A stretch of 64,000 bases of DNA from Comamonadaceae bacterium PBBC1 (GTDB lineage Bacteria > Pseudomonadota > Gammaproteobacteria > Burkholderiales > Burkholderiaceae_C). The notes beneath the pieces are model-generated. The model was not told the DNA's origin. It saw only the letters and a program-made list of their open reading frames with translations, and did not search any database. The stretch is from NCBI GenBank assembly GCA_002256145.1, contig NKIP01000002.1, positions 310,001-374,000 of the forward strand. The letters run 5' to 3'. Position 1 is the first letter of the stretch. Each line of letters begins with the position of its first letter. This document shows positions 50,641-63,166 of this stretch, one piece after another. Position numbers and translations under genes: made by a program.

Positions 50641-51198
50641 ATGCCTGTCGTCTCCATCACGCTGCTGCCCGGCTATGACCCGGACACGCAGCACCGCATG
50701 GTCAACCGTGTGGCCAATGCGGTGCGCTCGGTCATCGCCACGCCCGAGGCCGGCACCACTGTGTTCATCAACGAAGTCAGCACCTACCGCCGTGATGGCA
50801 AGGTGTTCAGTGGTGGCCGTGCCCCGCATCCGGTGGCCTCGGATCTGGTCAATGAATTTTTGCTGGCCATGCAAAATCGGGATCTGCAAGCGGCGCAATC
50901 TTTTTTGCACCCCGACTTTCAAATGTGCTTTCCCGGCGGCGTGGTCATGCACGACTTGGCAGAGCTGGTGACCTGGGCGCAGTCACGCTACAGCCACATT
51001 GCCAAACAATACGAGCGCATTGAAGAAAGTTGGCAAGGCGATGTCACGGTGGTGTTTTGCCATGGCACCTTGCAGGGCAGCTGGCTCAACGGCGAAGCTT
51101 TTGCGGGCATCCGTTTCATCGACCGGTTCGAGGTTCAAGACGGTTTGATCACACGCCAAGACGTCTGGAACGACCTGGCAGAGCACCGCCAAGCTTGA
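50641..51198 (+). CDS. Fusion of a 4-oxalocrotonate tautomerase-like domain and a SnoaL-like domain
   Basis: A 185-residue protein. Residues 2-65 look like the tautomerase superfamily: Pro2, which would become the catalytic N-terminal proline after Met removal, in MPVVSITLLPG, then TTVFINEVSTYRRDG and FSGGRAPH. Residues about 68-180 are an NTF2/SnoaL-like domain (LVNEFLLAMQNRDLQAAQSFL, FIDRFEVQDGLI). The gene starts 26 bp after the response regulator. The combination suggests small-molecule isomerisation or hydration; the substrate is unknown. Confidence 0.7.
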   Translation: MPVVSITLLPGYDPDTQHRMVNRVANAVRSVIATPEAGTTVFINEVSTYRRDGKVFSGGRAPHPVASDLVNEFLLAMQNRDLQAAQSFLHPDFQMCFPGGVVMHDLAELVTWAQSRYSHIAKQYERIEESWQGDVTVVFCHGTLQGSWLNGEAFAGIRFIDRFEVQDGLITRQDVWNDLAEHRQA

Positions 51199-51258
51199 CC
51201 TCCCAACCTCACGGGGCGCATTCGCCATGCCGTGATCGCCTTCTGTAGCGCTACTGTC

Positions 51259-51432
51259 TTAGTCTTTTTTCTTTTTGTTGACGATGTCGGGCGTGACCGC
51301 GTCCACCACATTGACCACGGTCTTCACGCCGTACACCACGGTGGAGGCCGCCACGTCTGCAATGGCCAATACAGTGCAGCCCTGCAGGGTCAGGCACACA
51401 AAGAGCGCTGCGGCCAGCGTGAACAATTTCAT
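51259..51432 (-). CDS. Small lipoprotein
   Basis: A 57-residue product with signal peptide and lipobox LQGC (MKLFTLAAALFVCLTLQGC, lipidated Cys19). A short mature part with VVYGVKTVVNVVDAVTPDI follows and ends KKKKD. It resembles a family of very small proteobacterial lipoproteins of unknown function. The ATG at 51432 is preferred to a TTG 15 bp upstream. Confidence 0.65.
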   Translation of the reverse strand: MKLFTLAAALFVCLTLQGCTVLAIADVAASTVVYGVKTVVNVVDAVTPDIVNKKKKD

Positions 51433-51465
51433 GGAAGCGGACCCCAAAAGTTGGCGGGAATTACC

Positions 51466-51502
51466 AAAAAAAACCCGCAGTTGAAATCAACTGCGGGTTT
51501 TG
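51466..51502 (-). terminator. Strong terminator downstream of tRNA-Ser
   Basis: The stem ACCCGCAGTTGA / TCAACTGCGGGT with a 2-nt loop is flanked by A and T runs. On the minus strand it ends in eight T residues, directly after the tRNA 3' end. It is symmetrical and could work in both directions. Confidence 0.92.
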
Positions 51503-51505
51503 TTT

Positions 51506-51595
<90 letters not shown>

Positions 51596-51629
51596 AGATT
51601 CGGTTTCGTTTGTCGAAGCCGATATTCTA

Positions 51630-53930
<2,301 letters not shown>

Positions 53931-53931
<1 letters not shown>

Positions 53932-54374
53932 CACAGCACCCCAATCAGTTCGACTTCAAAGGTCACAGGCTGACCGGCCAAAGGGTGGTTGAAGTCAAAC
54001 AAGACCGCACCCTCTTCGTTCACTTGCAGCACCGTACCGGCGTAAGAGCCCAAACCGTCCGGCGTGGGAAACTGCACCACATCGCCTGACGCGTATTTTT
54101 CAGTGGGGTCGCCCAGTTCGTTCAATAGCTTGCGGGCCACCCATTGCTGCATCTCGGCGATGTGGTCGCCAAAAGCTTCACCCGCCGGGATGTCCATGAC
54201 CGCCCGGGTCCCTTCGGACAGGCCCAACAAGCGCTGCTCCAACGCGGGCGACAAGGTGCCCGAGCCTAGGGACAAAGTCGCCGGTTTTTCGTTGAAAGTG
54301 TTGATGATGTCCCCCTGCGGCCCGGCCAGGCGGTAGTGAAGGGTCAAAAAGGAACCGGGTTCGACAATGGACAT
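53931..54374 (-). CDS. fkpB: FKBP-type prolyl isomerase next to ispH
   Basis: A 147-residue SlyD-like FKBP without the His-rich tail: [18 protein letters not shown], then [29 protein letters not shown] and [17 protein letters not shown]. The fkpB-ispH arrangement is conserved in many proteobacteria including E. coli. The ATG at 54374 is used; an in-frame TTG 24 bp upstream is unlikely. Confidence 0.88.
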
Positions 54375-54514
54375 AAGGGTTTTCTGGAATGCCGCCAAAG
54401 CGGTGAAACAGGCATAAAGAAGGCACTATTGTAAAAAGCTTGACCAACCTGCCTGACCTCAGGGACAAAAAGGGGCAAGCAGGACTCCAGGCAGCTCCGG
54501 GGAGGGGCGTTCAA

Positions 54515-55186
54515 ATGAGCATCAAAGACTTGCCACTCGATGCGCGTCCGCGCGAAAAACTGCTGGCCAGAGGCCCTCAGGCGCTGAGCGATGTGGAGCT
54601 GTTGGCCATCTTGCTGCGCACCGGCATGGCGGGTAAAAACGTGTTTCAGCTGTCCGAAGAGCTGTTGGGCTCAGATGGCATTGCGGGCTTGCTCAATGCC
54701 ACCGTGCCATCGCTACAACAGGTCAAGGGTCTTGGGCCTGCCAAGCAGGCCGAGCTGCTGGCTGTGTTTGAGATGGCCCGCCGTGCACTGAGCCAGCGCC
54801 TCAAGGAACGCGAGGCTTTTCACACGCCCGGCGCTGTCAAACAATACCTGCAGCTGCAGCTGGCGCACAAAAACCACGAAGTTTTTGCGGTGTTGTTTTT
54901 GGACAGCCAAAACCGCATGCTGGCCATGGAAGAGCTTTTTCGCGGCACGCTCAGCCAGACCTCGGTCTATCCCCGCGAAGTGGTCATGCGAGCCCTGCAC
55001 CATCAGGCGGCGGCCGTGGTGCTCAGTCACAACCACCCCAGCGGATCGGTACAACCCAGTCGCGCCGATGAACACCTGACCCAAACCCTCAAGGCCTCGC
55101 TGGCCTTGGTGGATGTGCGCGTGCTGGACCACATCATCGTGGGGCAAGGCCAGGCCTTGTCCATGGCCGAGCAGGGTTTGATGTGA
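54515..55186 (+). CDS. radC: RadC-family JAB/MPN domain protein
   Basis: A 223-residue protein. An N-terminal helix-hairpin-helix region ([18 protein letters not shown]) precedes a JAB1/MPN metalloprotease-like domain with [19 protein letters not shown], which has the His-x-His...Asp zinc-binding pattern. Despite its name, a repair role for RadC is not established. The ATG at 54515 gives the usual [17 protein letters not shown] start. Divergent from fkpB. Confidence 0.93.
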   Translation: MSIKDLPLDARPREKLLARGPQALSDVELLAILLRTGMAGKNVFQLSEELLGSDGIAGLLNATVPSLQQVKGLGPAKQAELLAVFEMARRALSQRLKEREAFHTPGAVKQYLQLQLAHKNHEVFAVLFLDSQNRMLAMEELFRGTLSQTSVYPREVVMRALHHQAAAVVLSHNHPSGSVQPSRADEHLTQTLKASLALVDVRVLDHIIVGQGQALSMAEQGLM

Positions 55187-55227
55187 GTCCCCGCTAAACT
55201 CGATGGTTTTGAATCTTCACACCGGCC

Positions 55228-56217
55228 ATGTCCCACTACCACCTCTACGCCATCGGCAACGCCCTGGTCGATACCGAATACGAAGTCTCCGACGAACTGC
55301 TGAACGCCATGGGCGTGAGCAAGCGCCACATGACCCTGATCGACACCCCCCAACGCGCCGAACTGCTGACCCATGTGCAGGGCCTGCACGCGCGTCGCAC
55401 CGGCGGTGGCTCGGCGGGCAACACCGTGGTGGCGCTGGCCCAGCTGGGCGGCAAAGCGTTTTATTCGTGCCGCGTGGCAGACGATGAACTTGGCGCCTTC
55501 TATAGCCAGGACCTGCAAGCCAACGGTGTGGCCACCAACCTGAGCCACACCGCTGCGCAAGCAGGCCAGACCGGCAGCTGCATGGTGCTGGTCACGCCCG
55601 ATGCCGAGCGCAGCATGTGCACCTTCCTCGGTGCCACCTCGCAACTGGACGCCAGCGCCCTGCACCCCCAAGACATCGCCAAGTCCAAGATTTATTACAT
55701 GGAGGGCTACCTGGCCGCTTCGCCCACAGGCCTCGAAGCCGCCGTCAAAGGCCGCCAAATCGCCACCGAGCACCAAGTGCAAACCGCGCTGACTCTGAGC
55801 GATGTGAGCATGATCAACTTCTGCCGCGCAGGCCTGGAAGCCATGATCGGCAATGGCCTGGATTATTTGTTTGCCAACGAAGAAGAAGCACAAACCTGGT
55901 GCGGCACGACCGATCTGGACGCCATCATCATCCAGCTGTCGGCTTTGGCCAGCACGGTCTGCCTGACACGCGGCCCCAATGGCTGCATCGTGGTGCAAGG
56001 CGCTCAGCGCATTGAAGTGCCCGCCGTGCCCACCCAAGCGGTGGACACCAATGGCGCAGGCGATATGTTTGCCGGGGCCTTTTTGTACGGCATCACCCAC
56101 GGCCAAAGCCCGGCGCAAGCCGCAGCACTGGCCAACCGCGCCGCTGCGGCCGTGGTCAGCCAACACGGCAACCGCCTGACGGCTGCCCAACTGCAAGTCA
56201 TTGCCGCCCAAGCTTAA
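55228..56217 (+). CDS. PfkB-family carbohydrate/adenosine kinase
   Basis: A 329-residue ribokinase-fold kinase. [21 protein letters not shown] is the N-terminal signature, and [18 protein letters not shown] contains the catalytic Asp and anion hole of the C-terminal PfkB signature. The opening [14 protein letters not shown] resembles the adenosine kinase branch, but a sugar or nucleoside substrate cannot be fixed from sequence alone. Convergent with the ABC ATPase gene, sharing the bases of the two TAA stops. Confidence 0.85.
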   Translation: MSHYHLYAIGNALVDTEYEVSDELLNAMGVSKRHMTLIDTPQRAELLTHVQGLHARRTGGGSAGNTVVALAQLGGKAFYSCRVADDELGAFYSQDLQANGVATNLSHTAAQAGQTGSCMVLVTPDAERSMCTFLGATSQLDASALHPQDIAKSKIYYMEGYLAASPTGLEAAVKGRQIATEHQVQTALTLSDVSMINFCRAGLEAMIGNGLDYLFANEEEAQTWCGTTDLDAIIIQLSALASTVCLTRGPNGCIVVQGAQRIEVPAVPTQAVDTNGAGDMFAGAFLYGITHGQSPAQAAALANRAAAAVVSQHGNRLTAAQLQVIAAQA

Positions 56218-56903
56218 AGCTGGATCAGGCCATCCACCACCTGGATGGTCTTGTCGCAACGCCTGCCCAGCTCGGGGTTGTGTGTGACCAGCAGCACGGT
56301 GGTGCCCTGCTCTTGGTTGATGCGGCGCAGCAGCGCAAACACGGCATCGGCGCTCTTGGTGTCCAGGTTGCCGGTGGGCTCGTCGGCCAACAGCAAAGCC
56401 GGGTTCATGGCCAAGGCCCGTGCCAAAGACACACGCTGCTGCTGCCCACCGCTCATGTTGCCGGCCATGTTGTTTTTCCAGGGCGTCAGGCCCACACTCT
56501 CCAACAAGGCTTCGGCCCGCCCACGCATGGCCTGACTCGGAAAGCCCGCCGCACCCAGCAGGGGCATCATCACGTTCTCGAGCGCGGTGAAGGCCGAGAT
56601 CAGGTGGTGGTACTGGAACACAAAACCAATGTGGTGCCCGCGCAAGCGCGTCAGGGCCTGGTCGGCCAGCAATGTGGTTTCTTCGCCCGCCATCTGCAGC
56701 AAGCCCGAGGTGGGCCGGTCCAGCAAACCGATGATGTTGAGCAAGGTGCTCTTGCCCGAGCCCGATGGCCCCATCACCGCGCAAAAGTCACCCCGGTGCA
56801 GCGTCAGGTCAATGCCGTGCAGCACCTCGGTCTCGATGCCGGTGCCCACATTGAAGGCCTTGCGCACGCCCTGCAAGCGCACCACCACATCTGACTTATC
56901 CAT
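56214..56903 (-). CDS. LolD/MacB-type ABC transporter ATPase
   Basis: A 229-residue ATPase. Walker A is [12 protein letters not shown], the signature [15 protein letters not shown], Walker [14 protein letters not shown], and the H-loop VTHNPE. The pattern is that of LolD/MacB/FtsE ATPases. Its start lies within the permease gene 3' end (8-bp overlap). With the FtsX-like permease and the HlyD-like adaptor it forms a tripartite-type export or envelope machine; no outer-membrane factor gene is nearby. Confidence 0.9.
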   Translation of the reverse strand: MDKSDVVVRLQGVRKAFNVGTGIETEVLHGIDLTLHRGDFCAVMGPSGSGKSTLLNIIGLLDRPTSGLLQMAGEETTLLADQALTRLRGHHIGFVFQYHHLISAFTALENVMMPLLGAAGFPSQAMRGRAEALLESVGLTPWKNNMAGNMSGGQQQRVSLARALAMNPALLLADEPTGNLDTKSADAVFALLRRINQEQGTTVLLVTHNPELGRRCDKTIQVVDGLIQL

Positions 56904-58128
56904 GGATGGCCTCCACCGGGTCCAGACGCGCCGCCCGCAAGGCTGGCGCATAGGCTGCAGCCAAGCCCGTCAGTGTGGCCAGTCCCAGCGCCAGCGCAAA
57001 CAAGGTCGGGTCGAGCACCAGCGCAAACAGCGGCGTGCCATCGGCGTTCAAGGCCAGGTGCTGCCACAGCACCAGCCCCAAAGCGCCCACGACGCAGCCC
57101 AGCACCGCGCCGCCCCACCCCAGCAAACCGCCTTGCAACAAAAACACCCGCAATACCTGCCCGCGTGAAATGCCCATTGCACGCAGGATCCCGATCTCGC
57201 GCGACTTTTGCACCACCGACACCACCAGCACGCTGGCAATGCCAAAGGCCACCGACAGGCCCACAAAAAACCGGATGGCCGTGTTGGCGGTGCTCTGCGC
57301 ACTCACGGCAGCAAAAAACTGTGCCCCCGTCTTGATCCAGCTGTCGGCCTGCACCCCGGTGGCCGCTTGGATGCGCTGGGCGATGACTTCGGCCGCGTAC
57401 ACATCGCGCACCGTGACCTCGATGCTGGTCACCCCACCCAGCAAGCCCAGCAGGCTTTGGGCGGTGCGCAGCGCCACAAAGGTGCTGCGCTGGTTGGCCC
57501 CCTTGTTGCCCAGGTCAAACACACCGCTGATGGTCAAGGTGGTGGCCACGCCTGCGGCATTGGCCACGCGCAGCTTGTCGCCCACATCCACGCCCAAGTC
57601 GCTGGCCAGATCGGTGCCGATCAGCATGTCCTGCCCCGTCAGGCGTGGAGTGCCGCGCACGATTTTCTCGGGCAGCTTGACGATCTGGAAATAACCCTCA
57701 GGCTCCACCCCCGTCAGGCCGATCGCCCGGCTGGCACTGCCGCGCACCGCCAGCGCCGAGCCGCCAACCACGGGCGAGACCACCGTCACATCGGGCATGT
57801 CGCGCACCGTGGTCATCAAGGATTGCCATTGGTCAATCGATTTGAGCCTTTGCAAAGGCGGCTGCACGATGGCGGCGTTCACCTCGCTGGGCGTGGCCGT
57901 GTGCAAAGTGCGGGTGAACTCTTGGGGCGGCAAAAGCTGAATGTGCGCCTGCGCCGACAGCACCCGCGCAATGAAGTTGCCCTGCAAGCCCGCCATCAGC
58001 GCCGACATGAACACGATCACACCCACCCCAATGGCCACGCCCACCAAAATGAACACCGTCTGCATGCGGCCTTCACGCAAAAAGCGGATGGCCACAATCC
58101 ATTCAAAGGGCACCCAGGGCTTGAACAT
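56896..58128 (-). CDS. MacB/FtsX-type ABC transporter permease
   Basis: A 410-residue permease with four membrane helices: one near residue 25, a large periplasmic MacB-PCD domain (about 50-270), then three helices in the C-terminal FtsX domain ([42 protein letters not shown], and a final [20 protein letters not shown]). The [12 protein letters not shown] motif is diagnostic. It couples to the adjacent ATPase. Confidence 0.9.
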   Translation of the reverse strand: MFKPWVPFEWIVAIRFLREGRMQTVFILVGVAIGVGVIVFMSALMAGLQGNFIARVLSAQAHIQLLPPQEFTRTLHTATPSEVNAAIVQPPLQRLKSIDQWQSLMTTVRDMPDVTVVSPVVGGSALAVRGSASRAIGLTGVEPEGYFQIVKLPEKIVRGTPRLTGQDMLIGTDLASDLGVDVGDKLRVANAAGVATTLTISGVFDLGNKGANQRSTFVALRTAQSLLGLLGGVTSIEVTVRDVYAAEVIAQRIQAATGVQADSWIKTGAQFFAAVSAQSTANTAIRFFVGLSVAFGIASVLVVSVVQKSREIGILRAMGISRGQVLRVFLLQGGLLGWGGAVLGCVVGALGLVLWQHLALNADGTPLFALVLDPTLFALALGLATLTGLAAAYAPALRAARLDPVEAIHG

Positions 58129-58140
58129 GCTGCGGCCCGA

Positions 58141-59364
58141 TCAAGGTTGCGCACGCACGCGCTGGCCTTGGCGCAAAGCAATGGGCGATGTGATCACGGC
58201 GTCGCCCTCGCGCAAGCCGTCCAGCACCTCGACCCACGCGCCACCGCGCAAGCCCAGCCGCACCGGGCGGCGCACCGCATGGCCCGCATCGCGCAGCCAC
58301 ACCCAAGGCGCGGGCCCGTTGATGTCGTTGATGTGCCCCACTTGCAAGGCCAACACCTGCGCTTTGCGTGCCACCACCAAGTCCACCGACACGGTCATGT
58401 CCTGCCGCAAGGTTTGCACCGGCTCCAGCACATCGAGCTTGACTTCGACAGCGCCGGTCTGGGCATTGATGCCGGGGTTGATGTAGGCCACTTGGGCCTT
58501 GAATTTTTGCTGCGGATAAGCATCGGCCGAGGCCAGCGCCTGCTGCCCCAATGCGATCAAACGCAGGTTCTTTTCATCGATCTGCACCACCAGCTGCGTG
58601 GCCCCCTCGGGCGACAACGTCATCAACACCTTGCCCGCTTGCACCACATCGCCCACCTCGACGCTGCGGCCAATCAGTTGCCCGCTCACGGGTGCCTTGA
58701 TCACCGCATAGCGGGCCTTGGCGCTGACGGCTTCGGCGTTGGCCTGCGCCTCGGCCACAGCACCCACGGCCAAGCTGTGCTCTGCGCCGCCAGCCTGGGT
58801 CGAGGCCACTTGCTTTTGAGCGGCCAACACCTGGGCGTCGGCCAAGGCCAAGGCCTTGCGCGACTCGTCCAGCGCCGCTTGGCCTATGAAGCCCTGCTCA
58901 AACAAAGCCAAACTGCGCTGCCCGCTGGCCCGCGCCGCGTCCAAACTGGCCTGTGCCTGGCGCAGCGTTTGCTGGACCACCGGCCCCTGCAAGTCGTTCA
59001 ACTGCCGCAGCCGACCCTTGGCCTGCATCACGGCCTGCTCGGCTTGCCGCTTTACAGACTGCAACTCGGTGCTGGCCAATTCGATCAGCACATCGCCCGC
59101 CTTGACCACCTGCCCTTCGGCCACAGGCACACGCGCCACCGTCCCGATGATTTGCGAACCCAGGTCCACCCGATGCGGTGTCTCCACCCGGCCACTGGCC
59201 ACCACGGTTTGCAGCAAATCACGGCGTTGCACCGCCTCGGTCTGCACCAGCGGCCCCATCCACCAGCGCAGCAAAGCCGCGCCCAGCACCAAGGCGAGCA
59301 AGCCCAACAACAATTTGCCGCCATGTGCGCGAATCCAGGACCAAACAGCATTCATGCGGCCCAT
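58141..59364 (-). CDS. HlyD/MacA-family periplasmic adaptor
   Basis: A 407-residue membrane-fusion protein. One N-terminal membrane helix (about residues 17-33) precedes lipoyl-like halves around a coiled-coil hairpin (about 95-200, rich in Ala/Gln) and a beta-barrel (VDLGSQIIGTVARVPVAEGQVVK marks the first half). It is the first gene of adaptor-permease-ATPase. ATG 59364 and ATG 59355 are both possible. Substrate unknown; MacAB systems export macrolides, lipids or peptides. Confidence 0.88.
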   Translation of the reverse strand: MGRMNAVWSWIRAHGGKLLLGLLALVLGAALLRWWMGPLVQTEAVQRRDLLQTVVASGRVETPHRVDLGSQIIGTVARVPVAEGQVVKAGDVLIELASTELQSVKRQAEQAVMQAKGRLRQLNDLQGPVVQQTLRQAQASLDAARASGQRSLALFEQGFIGQAALDESRKALALADAQVLAAQKQVASTQAGGAEHSLAVGAVAEAQANAEAVSAKARYAVIKAPVSGQLIGRSVEVGDVVQAGKVLMTLSPEGATQLVVQIDEKNLRLIALGQQALASADAYPQQKFKAQVAYINPGINAQTGAVEVKLDVLEPVQTLRQDMTVSVDLVVARKAQVLALQVGHINDINGPAPWVWLRDAGHAVRRPVRLGLRGGAWVEVLDGLREGDAVITSPIALRQGQRVRAQP

Positions 59365-59484
59365 TGTGGAGGTCCCATCCGTTGAGCTTGATGATCCAGG
59401 TCAAGAAGACACCCTGCGCAGGCCTTGCGTCAGGCAACTGAGCAACAATAAGGCCTGTCCCTTCTTGACACCTTCCTTATCCTT

Positions 59485-60621
59485 ATGAAAAAAATACTGC
59501 TTTTGGGTTCTGGTGAACTTGGCAAAGAATTCGTCATCAGCGCCAAACGCCTAGGCTGCCACGTCATCGCCTGCGACAGCTATGCGGGTGCTCCCGCCAT
59601 GCAAGTGGCCGACGAGTTTTGCGTGTTCAGCATGCTCGACGAAGCCCCACTGCGCGCCGCGATTGCCCAATACCAGCCCGATTTGATCGTGCCCGAGATC
59701 GAAGCGATCCGCACCGAAGTGCTGCTGGAAGTGGAAAAACAAGGCTTTGAAGTCATTCCCAGCGCCCGCGCCGCCAACCTGACCATGAACCGCGACCGCA
59801 TCCGCGACGTGGCCGTGGGCCTGGGCGTGCGCACCGCCAAGTTCAGTTACGCCGACTCGGCCGCGGAACTGCTGGCCCGCGCCACCGACATCGGTTTTCC
59901 GGTTGTCATCAAGCCGGTCATGAGCTCATCGGGCAAGGGCCAAAGCGTGGCCAAAACCGCTGCCGATGTGCAAGCCAGTTGGGACTTTGCCTGTGCGGGC
60001 ATGCGCGGCGACCGCCAAAAAGTCATCGTCGAAGAATTCATTCACTTTGACTATGAAATCACCCTGCTGACCGTGCGTCAGCGCAAAGGCCCCACGCTGT
60101 TTTGCCCGCCGATTGGCCATGTGCAAGAGCGCGGCGATTACCAATACAGCTGGCAGCCTCAGGGCATGAAACCCGAGCACCTGCTCGCAGCGCAGCAAAT
60201 GGCCGAAAAAGTCACCACGGACTTGGGCGGCGCGGGCCTGTTTGGCGTGGAGTTTTTTGTCACACCCACCGAAGTGATCTTCAGCGAGCTCAGCCCCCGA
60301 CCACACGACACCGGCATGGTGACACTCATCAGCCAGAACCTGAGCGAATTCGATTTGCACGCGCGGGCCATTTTGGGCCTGCCGATTCCTCTGATCGAAT
60401 GCGTGGAAGGTGCCAGCGCCGTGGTGCTGGCCGACAAGGAAGGCACACACCCCCGCTTCACCGGCGTAGAAGAGGCGCTCAGCGAGCCCGGTGTTGATGT
60501 GCGTTTGTTTGGCAAACCCACCACCCGACCTTACCGGCGCATGGCCGTGGCCCTGGCCCAAGGCCCCCAAGCCCTGCAACGGGCGCGGGACGCTGCCGCA
60601 AAAATCCGCGTAGTGGTTTGA
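59485..60621 (+). CDS. purT: Formate-dependent phosphoribosylglycinamide formyltransferase
   Basis: Third step of purine synthesis using formate and ATP instead of formyl-tetrahydrofolate. The 378-residue ATP-grasp protein opens [13 protein letters not shown] and has [10 protein letters not shown], the ATP-binding [16 protein letters not shown], catalytic [17 protein letters not shown] and metal-binding [17 protein letters not shown]. No folate-dependent purN is in the window. It lies 6 bp before galE and may be co-transcribed. Confidence 0.95.
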   Translation: MKKILLLGSGELGKEFVISAKRLGCHVIACDSYAGAPAMQVADEFCVFSMLDEAPLRAAIAQYQPDLIVPEIEAIRTEVLLEVEKQGFEVIPSARAANLTMNRDRIRDVAVGLGVRTAKFSYADSAAELLARATDIGFPVVIKPVMSSSGKGQSVAKTAADVQASWDFACAGMRGDRQKVIVEEFIHFDYEITLLTVRQRKGPTLFCPPIGHVQERGDYQYSWQPQGMKPEHLLAAQQMAEKVTTDLGGAGLFGVEFFVTPTEVIFSELSPRPHDTGMVTLISQNLSEFDLHARAILGLPIPLIECVEGASAVVLADKEGTHPRFTGVEEALSEPGVDVRLFGKPTTRPYRRMAVALAQGPQALQRARDAAAKIRVVV

Positions 60622-60627
60622 CCCTTC

Positions 60628-61641
60628 ATGTCCAAGACCATTCTCATCACGGGGGGTGCGGGCTACATCGGCTCACACACTGCCGTTGAACTCCTGAACG
60701 CGGGTCACCGCGTTGTCATCGTGGACAACCTGGGCAACAGCAGCATCGAGGTGCTGGGCCGCATCCAGGCGCTGGCCAGTGGGCACTTGAGCTTTGTGCA
60801 GGCCGATGTGCGCGATGGCGCGGCACTTGACCAAATCTTCAAAGACCACCCCATTGATGGCGTGATCCACTTTGCGGGCCTCAAGGCCGTGGGCGAATCG
60901 GTGGCTCAGCCTGTGCGTTACTTTGACAACAACATCGGCAGCACCCTGGCCCTGTTGCAAGCCATGGACCGTGCAGACGTTCGCCGCATCGTGTTCAGCT
61001 CATCGGCCACGGTGTATGGCGACCCCGAACAGGTGCCCATCCACGAAGCCAGCCCTCTGCGCGTGACCAACCCCTATGGGCGCACCAAACTCATGTGCGA
61101 GGACATCTTGCGCGACCTGCAGGCCTCAGATGCCCGCTGGCAAGTGGCCATCCTGCGTTACTTCAACCCGGTGGGGGCGCACATCAGCGGCCGCATCGGC
61201 GAACACCCCAACGGCATTCCCAACAACCTGATGCCCTTCATCACCCAGGTCGCGGTGGGTCAACGCGAGTTTTTGAGCATTTTTGGCCAGGACTACCCCA
61301 CGCCCGATGGCACGGGCGTGCGCGACTACATCCATGTGGTCGATCTGGCCTTGGGCCATTTGGCTGCGCTGAATTACCTGGAAAAGCAGCAAGCCAGCAT
61401 CACGGTCAACCTGGGCACTGGGCGCGGTGTCAGTGTCAAGGAATTGGCCGACACCTTTGCACGCGTCACAGGTGTGCCCGTGCCCTACCGGTTTGTTGCA
61501 CGCCGCCCGGGCGATGTGGCGGCCTGCTATGCCGACACCGAGCTGGCCCGCCAAGCTCTGAGCTGGCAGGCCCAGTTGGGTGTGGAGCGCATGTGCGAAG
61601 ACGCATGGCGCTGGCAGTCGCAAAATCCCAAGGGGTATTGA
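60628..61641 (+). CDS. galE: UDP-glucose 4-epimerase
   Basis: A 337-residue extended SDR enzyme interconverting UDP-glucose and UDP-galactose. NAD-binding GGAGYIGSHTAVELL, FAGLKAVGES, Ser/Tyr/Lys catalysis in SSSATVYG and NPYGRTK, and RYFNPVGAH are all present. It supplies galactose units for surface polysaccharide, in line with the convergent rfbC-rfbA genes. Confidence 0.95.
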   Translation: MSKTILITGGAGYIGSHTAVELLNAGHRVVIVDNLGNSSIEVLGRIQALASGHLSFVQADVRDGAALDQIFKDHPIDGVIHFAGLKAVGESVAQPVRYFDNNIGSTLALLQAMDRADVRRIVFSSSATVYGDPEQVPIHEASPLRVTNPYGRTKLMCEDILRDLQASDARWQVAILRYFNPVGAHISGRIGEHPNGIPNNLMPFITQVAVGQREFLSIFGQDYPTPDGTGVRDYIHVVDLALGHLAALNYLEKQQASITVNLGTGRGVSVKELADTFARVTGVPVPYRFVARRPGDVAACYADTELARQALSWQAQLGVERMCEDAWRWQSQNPKGY

Positions 61642-61650
61642 GAGCCAGCT

Positions 61651-62202
61651 TCAGGCAAATTTTTCGGCTTGGTCCCACAGGTGCGCTGCTGCGTCTTTCG
61701 CCGCCAATTGAGGCAGGCCCTGCATGGGCCACTCGATGCCAAGGGTGGGATCGTCCCAGCGCAGACTGCGCTCGTGCGCGGGGTACCAATAATCGGTGGT
61801 TTTGTACAAAAATTCGGCCGTTTCACTCAGCACCACAAAGCCGTGTGCAAAACCTGGCGGCACCCACAGTTGCTGGTGTTTGTCCGCATCCAGATACACC
61901 CCCACCCATTGGCCCAAAGTGGCTGAGCTTTGGCGCAAATCCACCGCCACATCAAAAACCCGGCCCTGCACCACCCGCACCAGCTTGCCTTGGGGATTTT
62001 GAATCTGGTAGTGCAAACCGCGCAGCACGCCTTGTGCCGACTTGCTGTGGTTGTCTTGCACAAAAGACAGGTTCACACCGGTCTTCTCGGCAAAGTCACG
62101 CTGGTTAAAGGATTCGAAGAAAAAACCACGCGCATCACCAAACACCTGGGGTTCCAGGATCAGAACTTCAGGGATGGCGGTGGGGGTGACGGTGTAAGGC
62201 AT
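61651..62202 (-). CDS. rfbC: dTDP-4-dehydrorhamnose 3,5-epimerase
   Basis: A 183-residue cupin-fold epimerase for dTDP-L-rhamnose. GDARGFFFESFNQRDF, the catalytic His in VLRGLHYQIQNPQGKLVRVV, VDLRQSSATLGQWVG, and PPGFAHGFVVLSETAEFLYKTT are all diagnostic. The ATG at 62202 gives MPYTVTPTAIPEVL; a longer frame runs into a repeat. It lies 9 bp from convergent galE and 91 bp after rfbA with a degenerate hairpin repeat between. Confidence 0.94.
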   Translation of the reverse strand: MPYTVTPTAIPEVLILEPQVFGDARGFFFESFNQRDFAEKTGVNLSFVQDNHSKSAQGVLRGLHYQIQNPQGKLVRVVQGRVFDVAVDLRQSSATLGQWVGVYLDADKHQQLWVPPGFAHGFVVLSETAEFLYKTTDYWYPAHERSLRWDDPTLGIEWPMQGLPQLAAKDAAAHLWDQAEKFA

Positions 62203-62214
62203 GACGTGGAACCT

Positions 62215-62289
62215 GCGAGGTCGGAGGCCAATGCCCCGAGATGGATTTTTCAAACACGCATGTCGGCGTTCAAGCCACCGACTTGCGAC
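62215..62289. repeat. Degenerate copy 4 of the hairpin repeat between rfbA and rfbC
   Basis: The outer arms GAGGTCGG and CCACCGACTTG and inner GCCCCGAGATG / ATGTCGG still match the family. The central GCTTCAGC / GCTGAAGC stem has decayed (CAATGC / GTTCAAGC). It lies wholly in the rfbA-rfbC gap. Confidence 0.6.
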
Positions 62290-62293
62290 GCAT

Positions 62294-63166
62294 TCATTTG
62301 AGCAAGTTCAGCAAATACTGACCGTAGCCGTTTTTGGCCAAGGGGGCCGCCAGTTTTTGTACGGCCGCCGCGTCGATCCACTTTTGCGTGAACGCAATTT
62401 CCTCAGGGCAAGCCACCATCAAGCCTTGGCGCTTTTGCAGCGTGGCAATAAAGCCCGCGGCTTCGAGCAAACTGTCATGTGTGCCCGTGTCCAGCCAGGC
62501 ATAGCCCCGGCCCATGATCTCGACGTTCAATTGGCCCAGTTCCAGGTAGCGTTTGTTCACGTCGGTGATTTCAAGCTCGCCGCGTGGCGAGGGCTGGATG
62601 TCAGCGGCGATGTCGCACACCTGTTGGTCGTAGAAATACAGGCCCGTGACGGCATAGTTGCTTTTGGGCGTCTTGGGCTTTTCCTCAATGGTCAGTGCAC
62701 GCTGCTGTGCGTCAAAATCCACCACACCATAGCGCTCAGGGTCGTGCACATGGTAGGCAAACACGCTGGCTCCGCTGCTGCGCTGGTTGGCATTGGCCAA
62801 GAGCTTGACCAGGTCATGGCCGTAATAAATGTTGTCGCCCAACACCAAGGCGCTCGGATCGTTGCCCACAAAATCCTTGCCAATGATGAAGGCTTGTGCC
62901 AAACCGTCGGGGCTGGGCTGCACCGCATACTGGATGTTCATGCCCCACTGGCTGCCGTCGCCCAACAGCTCGGCAAAACGTGGCGTGTCTTGCGGCGTGC
63001 TGATGAGCAGCACATCGCGGATGCCCGCCAGCATGAGCGTGGTCAGCGGGTAATACACCATGGGCTTGTCGTACACCGGCATGAGCTGCTTGCTCACCGC
63101 TTGGGTCACGGGGTACAGGCGGGTGCCGGAGCCGCCTGCGAGGATGATGCCTTTTCGATTGATCAT
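62294..63166 (-). CDS. rfbA: Glucose-1-phosphate thymidylyltransferase
   Basis: A 290-residue nucleotidyltransferase that makes dTDP-glucose for rhamnose synthesis. The signature [16 protein letters not shown] is followed by [28 protein letters not shown] and [18 protein letters not shown]. It is first in an rfbA-rfbC unit; rfbB and rfbD, needed for the same pathway, are not adjacent. Confidence 0.95.
   Translation of the reverse strand: MINRKGIILAGGSGTRLYPVTQAVSKQLMPVYDKPMVYYPLTTLMLAGIRDVLLISTPQDTPRFAELLGDGSQWGMNIQYAVQPSPDGLAQAFIIGKDFVGNDPSALVLGDNIYYGHDLVKLLANANQRSSGASVFAYHVHDPERYGVVDFDAQQRALTIEEKPKTPKSNYAVTGLYFYDQQVCDIAADIQPSPRGELEITDVNKRYLELGQLNVEIMGRGYAWLDTGTHDSLLEAAGFIATLQKRQGLMVACPEEIAFTQKWIDAAAVQKLAAPLAKNGYGQYLLNLLK

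Noticed and set aside
55027..56784. Minus-strand open frame of 585 codons across radC, the kinase gene and the ABC ATPase
   Set aside because: Crosses three supported genes and their stops; no family similarity.
57208..59385. Plus-strand open frame of 725 codons opposite the permease and adaptor genes
   Set aside because: Spans two real minus-strand genes in antisense and shows the same His/Gln-rich artefact composition.
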